A stretch of DNA of 64,000 nt from Linepithema humile (GCF_040581485.1 NC_090133.1:9362001-9426000), one strand, 5' to 3'. Shown: positions 34,434 to 45,783, counted from the first letter of the stretch. Numbers and translations: made by a program. Notes: generated from the sequence alone by a model not told the origin.

Positions 34434-34644
34434 AGCGCGTGGATCGATACGTTCGAGCGGCGTCGATGGTCGATCGACTGATCGATATGCTCGGGCGCGT
34501 GCGCGGTGATTTCGATGTTCGCTGTTGCTTCGATTAGTTCGCGATTGCCTGCCGGATTTGAGGACCCGATTTTAAAAGGATGAAGACGGGAGCGAGGACG
34601 CGCGTATTGCCCGCGTCCTGCAATGGCCGGTGATCTGACGTGGA

Positions 34645-35060
34645 GCCGAGTATTCCCGGCGGTATACGGGTATGCCCGTATGTAAGAACGAAGCCGAGTG
34701 CGCTCGGTAATATACGAGTATGCTCGTATTTAGGTGACGAAACCGAGTATGCTCGGTTATTATACGAGTGCGCTCGTATGCGAGGATCGAGGCCGAGTAT
34801 TCTCGGTAACGTGCAAGTATGCTCGCACGGAGGAACGGAGGACGGTTCCTGGTGGCCGAGTATGCTCGGCAGGAATACGAGTATTCTCGTATCGCGATCT
34901 AGAGCCGAGTATGCTCGGCGAGGATACGGGTGTGCCCGTAACGTATGGAAGCGGTTCCTGGGGCCGAGTATGCTCGGTCGGTGCACGAGTATGCTCGTGC
35001 TCGTGGACCTGCTGGGCATAGATTTCGAGTATTCTCGAGGATCACGAGTGCTCTCGCGAT
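34645..35060. repeat. Array of 16 short palindromes arranged as 8 dimers
   Basis: Sixteen stem-loops share the core CGAG-NNNN-CTCG. Start positions pair as 34645/34664, 34694/34712, 34741/34762, 34793/34811, 34855/34875, 34904/34925, 34964/34983 and 35025/35041. In most dimers the first member has a CCGAG..CTCGG stem and the second ACGAG..CTCGT. Loops are TATG, TATT, TGCG, TGTG or TGCT. Hairpins 34664 and 34925 carry GGG/CCC where the others have GAG/CTC, a compensatory change. Dimer spacing (47-62 bp) is mostly not a multiple of three, so the overlapping open frames on both strands (for example 35019-34534 minus) do not keep phase with the repeat. This favours a nucleic-acid structure over a protein repeat. 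Confidence 0.9.
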
Positions 35061-35065
35061 AGGAT

Positions 35066-35086
35066 GTTCACTGGCGAGCAGTGAAC
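35066..35086. other. 8-bp stem hairpin between the TATA box and the array
   Basis: GTTCACTG-GCGAG-CAGTGAAC is a perfect hairpin between the unit X TATA box and the palindrome array. It lies within ~35-55 nt downstream of the TATA box, so near the predicted transcript start. Confidence 0.7.
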
Positions 35087-35119
35087 AGGATCTGGTACAA
35101 AAGCGTACAGCCGGGCCTC

Positions 35120-35126
35120 TTTTATA
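35120..35126 (-). promoter_or_regulatory. TATA box of unit X
   Basis: Minus-strand CGGGTATAAAAGAGG lies within GCCGGG/CCCGGC inverted bases. A transcript starting ~30 nt downstream would carry the palindrome array in its 5' leader. Confidence 0.6.
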
Positions 35127-35341
35127 CCCGGCTGCCCCCCGACTAGCGAAGGATCGGCAAGCATCGGCGGTTTAGCCGGCGGACCCCCACCTGGTAAATT
35201 TCGAAAACGGTCGGGTGTGGGGGGGCCGTCCGGCGATTGACCGTCGGTGTTTATGATACTTTTATCGGCGCTCGATGCGCCCTTTTTGGCTACGGACGAT
35301 GTTCGGTCCGTAGCCGTGACGATGCATGCTGCATCGTTACA

Positions 35342-36220
35342 AGTCTTGTGAGAAGATTTTTAATGTGGGGGAGGGTGGCGTCATTTTTAGCTAATAGGAT
35401 TAGGTTTAGGTAATTAGGTTACTTGGAATGGGGGTAGGAAAAAAAGGGCCCTAACAAATAAGGAATAGCGTCGTTTCGGGTCCATATGCGACGGGGGTAG
35501 GTTTTTGAGGTGGCGTAACCCGGTTGGTGTTAATTAGTATAGGTGGAGTGCATCTCAGTGTCTTAAGATCTAGGTGGGCGTAGTCTTTAGACCGTACGAC
35601 GGAATGAAGGGTGGTCTATAGAGGTGCTTGCCCCGATTCCCGGCTTTCGGATTGGAGGGTTGAGAATCGGTATATGAGTTCGCGAGGCATTGAGTCACTG
35701 ATCTAATAATTTTGACAGTTTACGACTGTCGCGTAGCCCTGGGGTCGCGTGGAGAGTGCGATTAATGCATCTCGGTTTCCCAGACCTACTGAACACGTGC
35801 ACCGTATCAGGTGTCATGTCTTCTAGGCGTACGACTGTGGTCATTGCCCGATTGTCACTCGGTAAAACCCTATCTACTAGCTAGGGTTCCCGTAGGCGGA
35901 ATCGAAGTATATGGCTAGCTGGTGCCAGTTTTTATTTCTTACTTTAAACTTTTGGAGTCGACTAAAGACTCCGGTTACCGCAAGTTTTGACTTTTATGAT
36001 TTTTCTGACGACGTTAGGCACGCTGACCGACCAAGGTATTTTCAAATATCTATCCCCTTTGCTATTTTTCTCTGTGAGAAAGTTCGAGCTTCTGGTGTCT
36101 CGTGAGAAAAACAACTCTAGCGTTATATTAATCTTTAAGAGTTTTTTGTTGGTTCCGTGTTTACTAGGTCTGGTATTTAATGAAAAGAAAAGAATCGTGA
36201 AGTCTGATCAGGACGTAACA
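35342..36220 (-). other. Distal U3-like part of unit E1
   Basis: The remainder of unit E1 beyond the nested unit X shows no ORF longer than 90 codons with recognisable features. It contains short GC-moderate sequence without internal repeats. Confidence 0.4.
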
Positions 36221-36279
36221 CGGGCATGTCCACTCTCAGTCTTCTCTCTGGTGCGGTAGCAAGCTCCCCGAACGCACTC

Positions 36280-36437
36280 TAGGGATGGGCGATACAGTAT
36301 CGATATTTCGAGTATCGATATTTTAAGGTCCGATATATCGATATTTTTATCGATACTTTTGCTACTGTATATTATACTGTATACGATTGGATATTTAACA
36401 GTATCGATACCGGATGTTTTGATATCGAACTTCGATA
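36280..36437. repeat. TATCGATA-rich block, possible small MITE
   Basis: Five or six ATCGATA/TATCGAT words occur within ~120 bp, beginning TAGGGATGGGCGATACAG. Flanking CACTC occurs on both sides (36275-36279 and 36438-36442), a possible 5-bp duplication. TATCGATA is the DREF-binding element of insect promoters, so the block could act as one or merely look like one. Confidence 0.45.
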
Positions 36438-36743
36438 CACTCAAGATGCCTTTTCACGCTGACGCTCGCCGCTCATTTTTAGCGTTAAAATAGGTTACGT
36501 GATTAAAGTTGACGCTGGATTGTGAGAAATGCATGAAAAGAGTTTCTCGTCAAATTTAGCGTCAGTCAGCGGTCATTTTTATCGAAAATGCTAAGAAAAA
36601 GATATATATGGTTATCAGAATTCACAAAATTATTGAAACAAAACCGACGACGTAAAAAACTTTTGGTAGCAGTTCTAATAAATGAATTGCAACAATAAAA
36701 AAGAAATTATCGTAAAAAACGTTTTTGGAAAAATCCAATATTT

Positions 36744-37316
36744 ATGAAACGATATCATGGATTTTATCACGTAATCTTTTTTGTTATTATTTTAGAAGAA
36801 ATGCAATTCAGAAATTATTTTCGTATGACTCCTACACAATTTGAAGAGTTACTAAATTTAGTAGCACCATTTATTGTGAAACAAACAGTGATCCGGGAGC
36901 CTCTATCTGCGGAAGAACGGTTATGTCTGACACTAAAGTAAATTCATAGAATTGATTTTGTTATATACTTTTGATTTACTTAACTTATCTATACATAAAT
37001 TTTTTTTTTATAAATATCAAATTTTTTATATTGATTAGATTCCTAGCTTCTGGTGATTCGATGACATCGATTTCTTATCAATATCTTGTTGGATTAACAA
37101 CTGTGAGTAAAGTCATTGAAGAAACATGTTACACAATTTGGAATTGTCTGCAGAAGAAAGTACTTCCTTTTTGTTTAAATCAAGATGATTGGTTAAACAT
37201 TGCTAAAAACTTTAAGACAAAATGAAAATTTAATGTTTGCATTGGTGCAATCGATGGGAAACATGTTCTTCTTCAGGTATGTACACGTACACATAAACTC
37301 ACTCACACTCTCCGTG

Positions 37317-37383
<67 letters not shown>

Positions 37384-38087
37384 TCCCTCCCTCTCTCTCT
37401 CTCTCTCCCTCCCTCTCCCTCTCCCTCTCCCTCTCTCTTTCTGTGTGCGTGCGTGCGTGCGTGTGTGTGCGTAAGAATAAATTAAAAATTTTTGAAATCT
37501 TTTTTCAGTGCCCAGATAATGCAGGTTCTGCATATTTTATTTATAAACATAGTCACAGTATTGTATTACTTGCAATTTGCGATGCAGATTATATTTTAAT
37601 CTTTGTGGACATCGGAGGTTATGGTCGACGCAGTAATGGTAGAATTTTTAGAGATTCTATAATAGATCATAAATTTAACAATCGTAAAATGAATCTGCCA
37701 ACACCAGAATCTCTTACAGTAGATGGATTACCTTTACCTTATGTGCTTGTCGGAGACGAAGCATTTCAGTTAACAGAATATTTACTTCGACTATATCCTA
37801 GAAAAAGTTTAAATCAAGAACGAACTATATTTAATTACCGTCTGAGTCGAGCCAGAAGAATGATTGAAAATACTTTTGGTATCTTGGTGAGCCGATGGAG
37901 AATTTTGAAACGACCAATTATTTGTACGGTAGAAAAATCCATGAAAATAATACAAGCTATTGTATGTCTGCACAACTGGCTTCGTAAGCAAGATATCGGA
38001 GTAAACCAATATGTTGATGAAGCACTTGTTGATCAAAATAGACTTGATGAGTTTGTTCCTGGATCTTGGAGAGAAGATATGAGATAG
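36744..38087 (+). pseudogene. PIF/Harbinger (HARBI1-like) transposase, three exons, one stop
   Basis: This is the transposase of a Harbinger element. The exons are 36744-36937, 37039-37276 and 37509-38087, with GT..AG introns in phase. Exon 1 reads FRMTPTQFEELLNLVAPFIV, typical of the N-terminal helical region. Exon 2 ends at the first catalytic Asp (GAIDGKHV). Exon 3 has the second Asp region (DADYILIFVDIGGYGR), GDEAF and the final Glu (RARRMIENTFGIL). A TGA at 37223, where the family has Trp, interrupts exon 2. Upstream frames hint at more N-terminal sequence with another stop. The DNA-binding partner is probably the MADF-type gene at 44.6-45.8 kb on the opposite strand. Confidence 0.85.
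37320..37440. repeat. (TC)n microsatellite in the transposase intron
   Basis: A CT-dinucleotide tract with a few CCCT interruptions lies inside intron 2 (37277-37508) of the Harbinger transposase. It creates a spurious Ser-Leu repeat frame. Confidence 0.9.
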
Positions 38088-39303
38088 TGCATTGAAAGAT
38101 ATTACTCTATGTGGTAATAACAATAGTACGCAAAACGCAATCGAAATTCGTGAAAACTTCTGCAAATATTTTAATACCGAAAAAGCTGTATCATGGCAAT
38201 TTAATAATAATATTTAAACAAGCTTTTATATACTTATTCTTTACATCAGATCTTGTAAGTTTACATCAGTTTACATTATAATTCTTTATCATGTACATAT
38301 AACTAGAGAGTGATTTGGAATATGTTTATTTGTTCTTTTAGCAAATCAACAACGATTCACTATACAGTTCGTAATTAGTTGTCTTTAATGACATGTAATG
38401 TCATGTCTCAATACTCTAATTACATTGACACGCTAATTCAAGTACGTATCGCTAATTTAACAGATAAAATTATTTATTATATTAAAAATTATTACTTGAT
38501 AAAATATAAAATACATGAATGTGTTTGCAGGAATATTCAGTTAAACTTTTAGTCGGATTAATTTCGTTGATGTGTCAAAATAATAAAAAAACTTGACACC
38601 GATTAATAATGCTTGTGGAAAAGCAACGACTCACATCAGTAGACAGCATCCAATTATGTATTACAAACCTGTTCAAGAAAGAAATACGAGATGATTGTTG
38701 ATTAGCAACTTTTTATTTTAAGCATATAAATCTGATCGAATATATTCATGTTTAAATTATTTTACATTTAATTCTTGGAAATATTCTCATAAATTGCATT
38801 AGGAATTGCTCTGGCTAATAGCGTAAATAATTTGTAATTATTTTTACTAAAAGAGCTATACAATTTAATAATATTCAATTATAATTTTTTGTATTTATAC
38901 AGAAAAGATTGCGTGATAAAATCCATGATTGTAACGTTCTATAAATATTGAATTTATTTAATAACATTTTCTACAACAATTTCCTTTTCATTTATCGTTT
39001 ATCAAAACTGCCAAAAGTTTTTCATTGATTTTGTTCGGATAATTTTTTCGTACACTCGCTTTATTAATAAATATTAAGAAAGATATAATTAAGTAAGAAT
39101 AAAATAAAACCTTCAACTAGTTATTCAATTTATTTTATTTAGAAACACTTTAATATTTACTTTAAAGCTCACTGAATGTTTAAATATATTATTTAATAAC
39201 ATAATAAACATAATAAAAAATATGAAACAAAATATTCTTATTTCAAATAATATATGATTATATTAAAAAAATATAATGCAAATAAAAATAAGTATCACCT
39301 TTT
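38088..39303. other. 3' flank of the Harbinger transposase
   Basis: AT-rich DNA with no credible ORF. The block ends at the GTAC target site where the second LTR-like unit inserted. Confidence 0.5.
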
Positions 39304-39582
39304 GTACTGTTACGTCCTAACCTGAAGGGAAAGGAGCGGAATCAGGCATACGGACGGACGCAACAATAAAAGTATGAATTTGTGGTGTTTGCTTGCTGGT
39401 CGGTATGAGAGGAGGCGACCGCGCGAGCCGAACGATTTTCCTTGGCTGAGAACAGGTCAACGATCGTAAGGATCGATATTACGCTGTTAGAGGCCTCAAC
39501 CAATCGTTTGTGGTTCCCTTTTCAGGTCAAGAGACTTAACTCCTTTTACCAAGGGCGGAACCTCGTGCAATTTTCAAAAGGG

Positions 39583-40213
<631 letters not shown>

Positions 40214-40273
40214 TGATTATGAAATTTAGACTTACTACTTGGATGTCTTCGAAATGTATTTAGATCTCCAATT

Positions 40274-40575
40274 CTAAAGTCCAGGTGTAGTCGGCCTTGA
40301 GGTGTACTTGATCTTCCTGGGGTCAGTTAGTGGTATCCGCACTGAGTCGATCGGGGATTGATTGCAGCTGAGGGGGATGAGAGTGAAGGGCCACGGCCGA
40401 TGAGCGTTGTATCCTTCGCGCCGGGAAAACTGGTCGGAGGCGTTGCACAGATCCTCGTATTCACAGTCAAAATAGTTTCTTTGAACGCCGATGTATTCTG
40501 AGTTATTTTCCGTAACCGGTCTCGTGTACTGGAGAAGTAATTGGCGCGCACGGTATTTTACTCCCCCACGTCGCG
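40274..40575 (-). other. Open frame in unit E2, unknown
   Basis: About 95 codons on the minus strand (region with NSEYIGVQRNYFDCEYEDL and later RPWPFTLIPL) end near 40274. It occupies the same relative place as the PPPY frame in unit E1, downstream of the TATA box, but shows no obvious similarity to it. Its upstream part is replaced by the hairpin MITE. No function is assigned. Confidence 0.25.
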
Positions 40576-40580
40576 TCTTA

Positions 40581-40729
40581 TAGCGTTTTCGATTATACAG
40601 GATTTGAACGACCCAGGGTTGGTTAATGACGTCATTGCAACCTCTCCACCAATGAAAGACTTGCATTTATAGTAAAATAGTGATTGATCAACCCTGGGTC
40701 GTTCAAATCCTGTATAATCGAAAACGCTA
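40581..40729. mobile_element. Hairpin MITE with TTA duplication, Harbinger-like
   Basis: A 149-bp unit has perfect ~41-bp arms beginning TAGCGTTTTCGATTATACAG, flanked by TTA on both sides (40578-40580 and 40730-40732). TTA/TAA duplications are the hallmark of PIF/Harbinger insertion. Confidence 0.85.
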
Positions 40730-41055
40730 TTAGATTTGGGCATAAGGATAATGTCGTCAATCCGAAAATTTCAGGCTAAAAGCGTGCGGTGGTCCGCACA
40801 ACGATTAGCGGGGATACAGAAACCAAGTACAACGTGCGGTGGTCCGCACCGGAGCAAATAGTTCTGAGTGCTGATTCAAAGAAATAACTGGGTTGGGTGT
40901 TAGGTAGGGTGTAGGTTGTACACGAGAAAAGAGATCGAATAGTTTTAACAAACACTTTACTGAATCTATATTGTTACAAACACTTACAGTCACTTAAATA
41001 TGTTACGAATTATTTCTAAGTTCCAATATTCAAACTGTTCGGATAATACTAAAAG

Positions 41056-41130
41056 TCTCTCTCTACTAACTGGCTAACTCTCTAACTAACTGTCTACTCT
41101 CTAACTAACTGGCTACTTTCTAACTACCTA
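41056..41130. repeat. Short tandem repeat of CTCTAACTAACTGGCTA
   Basis: Four to five imperfect copies of a ~17-21 bp unit, in the part of unit E2 predicted to be transcribed leader on the minus strand. Confidence 0.7.
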
Positions 41131-41131
41131 A

Positions 41132-41571
41132 GGGTGCCGTCACATACAGCCCGTAATCCGCACCGGAAGTCCGCAAAAGTTACTAGGTATTTCGTCCGTA
41201 ACGTTACGTGTGTTTTTATCTCCTTGTGTCCCATGGAGCCGTAATTCCATGAAATTTCCGTAAAAGTTACTACAAGTTGCTAGTTATTACTAGTAATGCT
41301 TTTTTTAATTTTATTTATTTAACTAAATTTGACGATTTAATTAAAACTTTTGTTAAAATCATAATATATTCTGTAGTTTTCTTATGAATAAAATACAAAT
41401 AAACAATTATAATCTGTTAAATAAAAAATAGTACTACCGTTACGTCTGTATTTACGGCTCCATGGGACACAAGGAGATAAAAACACACGTAACGTTACGG
41501 ACGAAATATCTAGTAACTTTTGCGGACTTCTGGTGCGGATTACGGATTACGGGCTGTATGTGACGGCACCC
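41132..41571. mobile_element. Harbinger-like MITE, copy 1 of a stacked trio
   Basis: 440-bp element with TIR GGGTGCCGTCACATACAGCC. It is bounded by TAA at 41129-41131 and TAA at 41572-41574. The interior includes paired inverted blocks around GTAACGTTAC. Confidence 0.85.
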
Positions 41572-41574
41572 TAA

Positions 41575-42019
41575 GGCCGGCGTCACATAGAACCCGTAAT
41601 CCGTAATCCGCACCGAAAGTCCGCAAAAGTTACTAGGGATTGCGTCCGTAACGTTACGTGTGTTTTATCTCCTTGTGTCCCATGGAGCCGTAATTCCATG
41701 AAATTTCCGTAAAAGTTACTAAAAGTTACTAGTTATTACTAGTAATGCTTTTTTTAATTTTATTTATTTAACTAAATTTGACGATTTAATTAAAATTTTT
41801 GTTAAAATTATAATATATTCTGTAGTTTTCTTATGAATAAAATACAAATAAACAATTATAATTTGTTAAATAAAAAATAGTAATACCGTTACGTGTGTAT
41901 TTACGGCTCCATGGGACACAAGGAGAAAAAACACACGTAACGTTACGAACGCAATCCCTAGTAACTTTTGCGGACTTCCGGTGCGGATTACGGATTACGG
42001 GTTCTATGTGACGCCGGCC
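41575..42019. mobile_element. Harbinger-like MITE, copy 2 of a stacked trio
   Basis: 445-bp element, the same family with variant ends GGCCGGCGTCACATAGAACC. It shares its left TAA (41572-41574) with copy 1 and its right TAA (42020-42022) with copy 3. Confidence 0.85.
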
Positions 42020-42022
42020 TAA

Positions 42023-42628
42023 GGGTGCCGTCACATACAGCCCGTAATCCGTAATCCGCACCGGAAGTCCGCAAAAGTTACTAGGTATTTCGTCCGTAAC
42101 GTTACGTGTGTTTTTATCTCCTTGTGTCCCATGGAGCCGTAATTCCATGAAATTTCTGTAAAAGTTACTACAAGTTACTAGTTATTGCTAGTAATGCTTT
42201 TTTAAATTTTATTTATTTAACTAAATTTAACGATTTAATTAAAACTTTTGTTAAAATTATAATATATTCTGTAGTTTTCTTATGAATAAAATACAAATAA
42301 ATAATTATAATTTGTTAAATAAAAAATAGTACTACCGTTACAGGCGGGAGCACTGACTTTTGCATAAAGCATAACGCATAAGCATAAGGAAATTGATTGG
42401 TCCGTTTCCTTATGCATTTGCTTATGCTTATATATAGACCAATCAATTTCCTTATGCTTATGCGTTATGCTTTATGTAAAAGTCTGTGCTCCGGCCTTAC
42501 GACTGTATTTACGGCTCCATGGAACACAAGGAGATAAAAACACACGTAACGTTACGGACGAAATACCTAGTAACTTCTGCGGGCTTTCGGTGCGGATTAC
42601 GGATTACGGGCTGTATGTGACGGCACTC
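42023..42628. mobile_element. Harbinger-like MITE, copy 3, interrupted
   Basis: Ends GGGTGCCGTCACATACAG / complement ending GGCACTC. TAA on both sides (42020-42022 and 42629-42631). It contains a nested 156-bp MITE at 42341-42496. Confidence 0.85.
42341..42496. mobile_element. Palindromic MITE nested in copy 3
   Basis: A fold-back unit with arms CAGGCGGGAGCACTGACTTT and GTGCTCCGGCC-type complement, flanked by TTA (42338-42340 and 42497-42499). Intact siblings of the host MITE show the uninterrupted target. Its centre resembles the MITE at 49681-49831. Confidence 0.8.
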
Positions 42629-42650
42629 TAACTCTCGCTGGGTCTCTTCC

Positions 42651-42657
42651 TTTTATA
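42651..42657 (-). promoter_or_regulatory. TATA box of unit E2
   Basis: Minus-strand TGGGTATAAAAGGAAG shares GGGTATAAAA with the TATA boxes of units E1 and X. Confidence 0.5.
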
Positions 42658-42745
42658 CCCAAATTTTTTTATTTTGGAAGGGAGGTATTCCTTCTGAAGG
42701 GAACGAATTAAGATTTTAGATCTTTGAGGAAATCTTAGGGTGGAG

Positions 42746-44057
42746 CAGTGATGCGATCTTTCCCACAGCGGTCCCGGCTCCGCTGCCTCACACAACCTTA
42801 CAGAAGCGCTCGTCACGTATCCGTGTGAGCTCGGCCGTTCAACCAATGGAAGAGAGCAAACGTCTCCCTTCCACCGAGCCGACATAACAGACGATAAATG
42901 CAGGTGTCGTTTAAAATGGGACACCTTGTATTTCTCATTACTCTTGATAGCAAAATATATTTTGTATTTATAGAAAATTATAAAGTAAGTAATTTTCCCA
43001 ATTCGCCAATATACGCGCAACGCGCAAAAGTACAAGTACAGTGAGTATACAAAATACAGTAAGTATATAGATACAAAAATACAGTGTCAACTACTGTAAA
43101 TTATTTTAACCTGTAAATAACAGGTGTAAAAAAGTGGTACAATAGGGCTCCAGGCGACGATCCACTTAAAAAAAAATCGAACGCGCCATAAGTGAAACCT
43201 CAAAGGTGGTACGGGAGACCACTACTTATTAATAGTACTAATAAAATTACTAATCTTACATCTATTTGACTGCATTTTTAATATGTTACTGTGTTCCTCC
43301 ACTAATCTTCACAGTACATGTATATGTAGTTACTGCAGTAACTCTTGCTAATATGCAGTAGTTTAAAATAAATAATTAAAAGCTTTGCAGGTGTGTAATC
43401 TTTCATGTTGATAAATGTAAAATAGTAAGCATGGCTAAACGAGTAAGGCGAATGGCAAGAATATTAAAAATCTCGTGTTTGAAAACTGTGATTTTGTAAC
43501 TTTTTTTCTTTTTTCGATATTTATTTTAAGAAAATTATTAGATAATGTTTTTGGCTAAAAGAAATTATTTTATCTTTATTAAAAATATTCGCATATGTTA
43601 AATTAGCACTTTGTTGCAACATTGTAAAATAACTTCATTTTTCTATTGACAATAGCAGATCTGTATTATTTCTAAAATTGTTAGTTTAACATATGCGAAT
43701 ATTAATAATAAATAGAAAATATTATTTTTTTGGGCAAAAAAATATTATCTAATGATTTACTATGTTAGAAACAAATGCGGAAAAAAGAAAAGAAAGTTGC
43801 ACGAAGCAGGTCTCGAACAGGTAATCTCTAATATTCCAGCCACTCGCCTCAGAATTTCTTTTCTGAATCAGAAACGCTTGCTTTTAACATGCAAGTAGCA
43901 TGCATTTATCGTCTGTTGTGTCGGCTCGGTGGAAGGGAGATGTTCGCTCTCTTCCATTGGTTGAACGGCTGAGCTCACACGGATACGTGACGTAGCGCTT
44001 CTGTAAGGTTGGTGAGGCAGCGGAGCCGGGACCGCTGTGGGAAAGATCGCATCACTG
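42746..44057. mobile_element. Non-autonomous hAT element, 1.3 kb
   Basis: Ends CAGTGATGCGATC and its complement; long subterminal inverted repeats (~160 bp, 42746-42908 and 43898-44057) contain CCACAGCGGTCCCGGCTCCG. A perfect 8-bp target duplication GGGTGGAG (42738-42745 and 44058-44065) identifies the hAT superfamily. The interior is AT-rich with a second inverted pair around CATATGCGAATATT and no transposase. Confidence 0.85.
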
Positions 44058-44453
44058 GGGTGGAGGAAAGTAATAAAGATAGATTTCCAATAGGAAATCG
44101 AACTTAAGGATTAATGTCGGGATAGGCGGAAATGAGACAAGGTACCTGGTGGTGGTATTTAGTATAGACGCTATAAAATTTTATCGGTGCAAACGTGATC
44201 GTCCCCGGAAACTCAAAGGACAATTTATCTTATCGGAAATCTCGATTTGTGTCTGAAATAATCTTAGTGAGTTTTATGGTTTTATTTTTATTTGTAAAGG
44301 CCAAATTTCCATTAAGATATATATGTATATTTTTTTTTCTCGATAAGATATGTAACGGACAAATTTCCATTGGGGATCTCTTTGAGTTTTACCGACTGAT
44401 TGTGAGAAAGTTGCGCAAAGAAGAACCGTGTAGGATGTAGGACGTAACAGTAC

Positions 44454-44632
44454 TATCACTTTTTTTTCTTCTTCCTTCATTAAGATTATGAAAAATGACA
44501 TGTAAAAAAATCATTTAATGCAAACGTTTTAATTAAAAGTATCAAGAAAAATATTAATTCAAACAAATGTTTAAAAAACTTTAAAATATATTTTGAAAAA
44601 AGAAAAGAATATCTTATGTATTATATAAAATA
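44454..44632. other. 3' flank of the MADF-type gene
   Basis: Short AT-rich stretch that resumes the Harbinger-associated sequence after the GTAC target site. Confidence 0.4.
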
Positions 44633-45783
44633 TTATTCATTAATGTCTTCTTGCATAATTATTTCGTATATTAACTGCAATATTTGTTGCATTATTTTAA
44701 ACCTAGTCTTTGATGTTAGTTTTTGTAATCTAAATCCTATTAAAGATAAAAAAGAATCCATCTCATTAGGTTCTGGTATCGGAGGAAGAGCTATTTTATC
44801 TTCTTTACATATGGCATCTACGACTTTGTCTATTGCACTTGAGGTATCAGTTTGTTTCTTCTTCTTCCTTCATTAAAATCTAAATTATAGAAACGCATTT
44901 TTTTCAATTATTTATAATTATTTATAACATAATTATTTATAATAATAATTTCACATGTTTTATTGTACCTTTTTTGATGTATCCTGAATTATTTTCATCA
45001 TTCGTTAATGATGAGCTTGAATCGACATCACTACTATTTATATTAGACACAGTGCTGTAATGTTATTTATAATTAATGGAACACTTTAATATATAATTCA
45101 TATAATTACTTAATAAATTTAAATATTTATATTTAAATCTCTATAATATTTATATTTATATTAATATTTATATTTATATCTCTGAGGAAACTCATAGAAA
45201 GATAATGAGCCCACTTTTGTACTGTATCCCTCCTAGCAGATCCACTCATTCGTTTTTCTGATTGTATTATTTTACGATATGTATCATGCAATGATTTAAA
45301 CTTTTTTTGTGCTTTTTCTATACTTATTTTACCTATAAAGAATATAAATTTATTGTTATTTTTGGTATTTTTTGTATTTAGATATTTTTAGAAATTATTT
45401 TTTTATACTCACCATTTAATGCCAAAACTATTTCTGCCCATAATCGTTGTTTGATTGTACATCTACGTTGCATCAAAGGTAAAGAATAATCCCACAATGG
45501 TGGCCGTTTTTGTACTTCGAGAATTAGTAATTCTTTTTCATCAAAATTTAATTTGATTTCTGAATTATCATTCAGTTTTGAACGTTTAGACATTTGCTTA
45601 CGTTCTCCAGAAATGTTTCTTTTTTCTTTTTGTGATACATTATTTAAAAAAAAAAATATTTATAAAAACTATTTTTAGAAAGACATTTCTCTATTTAAAA
45701 GAATTTTTTACTTACTGATATTGTTATCAAAAGGCTCTTCTACTAATTCCTTATTGCTTCGTCTTATGATAGTTACACCATCA
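44633..45783 (-). CDS. MADF/BESS-type DNA-binding protein, probable Harbinger partner
   Basis: Minus-strand exons can be seen, though not all junctions resolve. Exon 45783-~45716 reads DGVTIIRRSNKELVEEP. An exon ending at 45413 contains ELLILEVQKRPPLWDYSLPL and RLWAEIVLAL. Exon 45332-~45192 reads KISIEKAQKKFKSLHDTYRK, completing a MADF fold. A Ser-rich exon lies near 45055-44975. The terminal exon, to TAA at 44633, contains EMDSFLSLIGFRLQKL and a BESS-like C-terminal helix. MADF/BESS proteins bind DNA; PIF/Harbinger elements carry a Myb/SANT- or MADF-type second gene needed with the transposase. Tail-to-tail arrangement with the transposase at 36.7 kb supports a shared origin. A host Adf1-like gene remains possible. 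Confidence 0.65.

Larger units (their letters stand above)
33680..35341 (-). mobile_element. Nested LTR-like unit (unit X), probably a solo LTR
   Basis: On the plus strand the unit runs TGAAACGG...CGTTACA and is flanked by a 4-bp duplication AGTC (33676-33679 and 35342-35345). Minus-strand TATA (35126-35120, GGGTATAAAAGAGG) and AATAAA (near 33806-33801) stand in LTR order. The predicted transcribed portion contains the hairpin array (34645-35060) and a 471-bp palindrome (33963-34433). It has no terminal direct repeat and no pol sequence. It is inserted in the U3 side of unit E1. Confidence 0.65.
32241..36220 (-). mobile_element. Long TG..CA LTR-like unit (unit E1), probably a solo LTR
   Basis: The unit starts TGTTACGTCCTGAT and ends with the exact 14-bp complement. 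It is flanked by a 4-bp duplication CGGG (32237-32240 and 36221-36224). No terminal direct repeats were found, so it behaves as one LTR-sized unit. On the minus strand it has a TATA box (TATAAAA, 33609-33603) and an AATAAA signal (32618-32613), the order expected of U3-R-U5. A second unit (33680-35341) is nested in it; removing that leaves ~2.3 kb. Its left ~240 bp are clearly related to the left ~280 bp of the unit at 39308-44449. The solo-LTR assignment is inference. Confidence 0.65.

Noticed and set aside
34534..35019. 161-codon minus-strand frame and several plus-strand frames across the hairpin array
   Set aside because: Repeat spacing does not keep phase, and both strands are open because the palindromes lack stops; structure is the simpler reading.
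34645..35060. CRISPR-like array
   Set aside because: Repeats are short divergent palindromes in a eukaryotic LTR-like unit; there are no uniform repeats, unique spacers or cas genes.
37200..37508. Continuous frame through the TC microsatellite joining transposase exons
   Set aside because: Consensus donor and acceptor at 37277 and 37508 and the family alignment show that the microsatellite is intronic.
43800..43860. tRNA-like segment (GTCTCGAAC, CCAGCCACTCG) in the hAT element
   Set aside because: B-box and A-box-like words occur but the spacing is too short for a tRNA cloverleaf; at most a degenerate tRNA-derived fragment.
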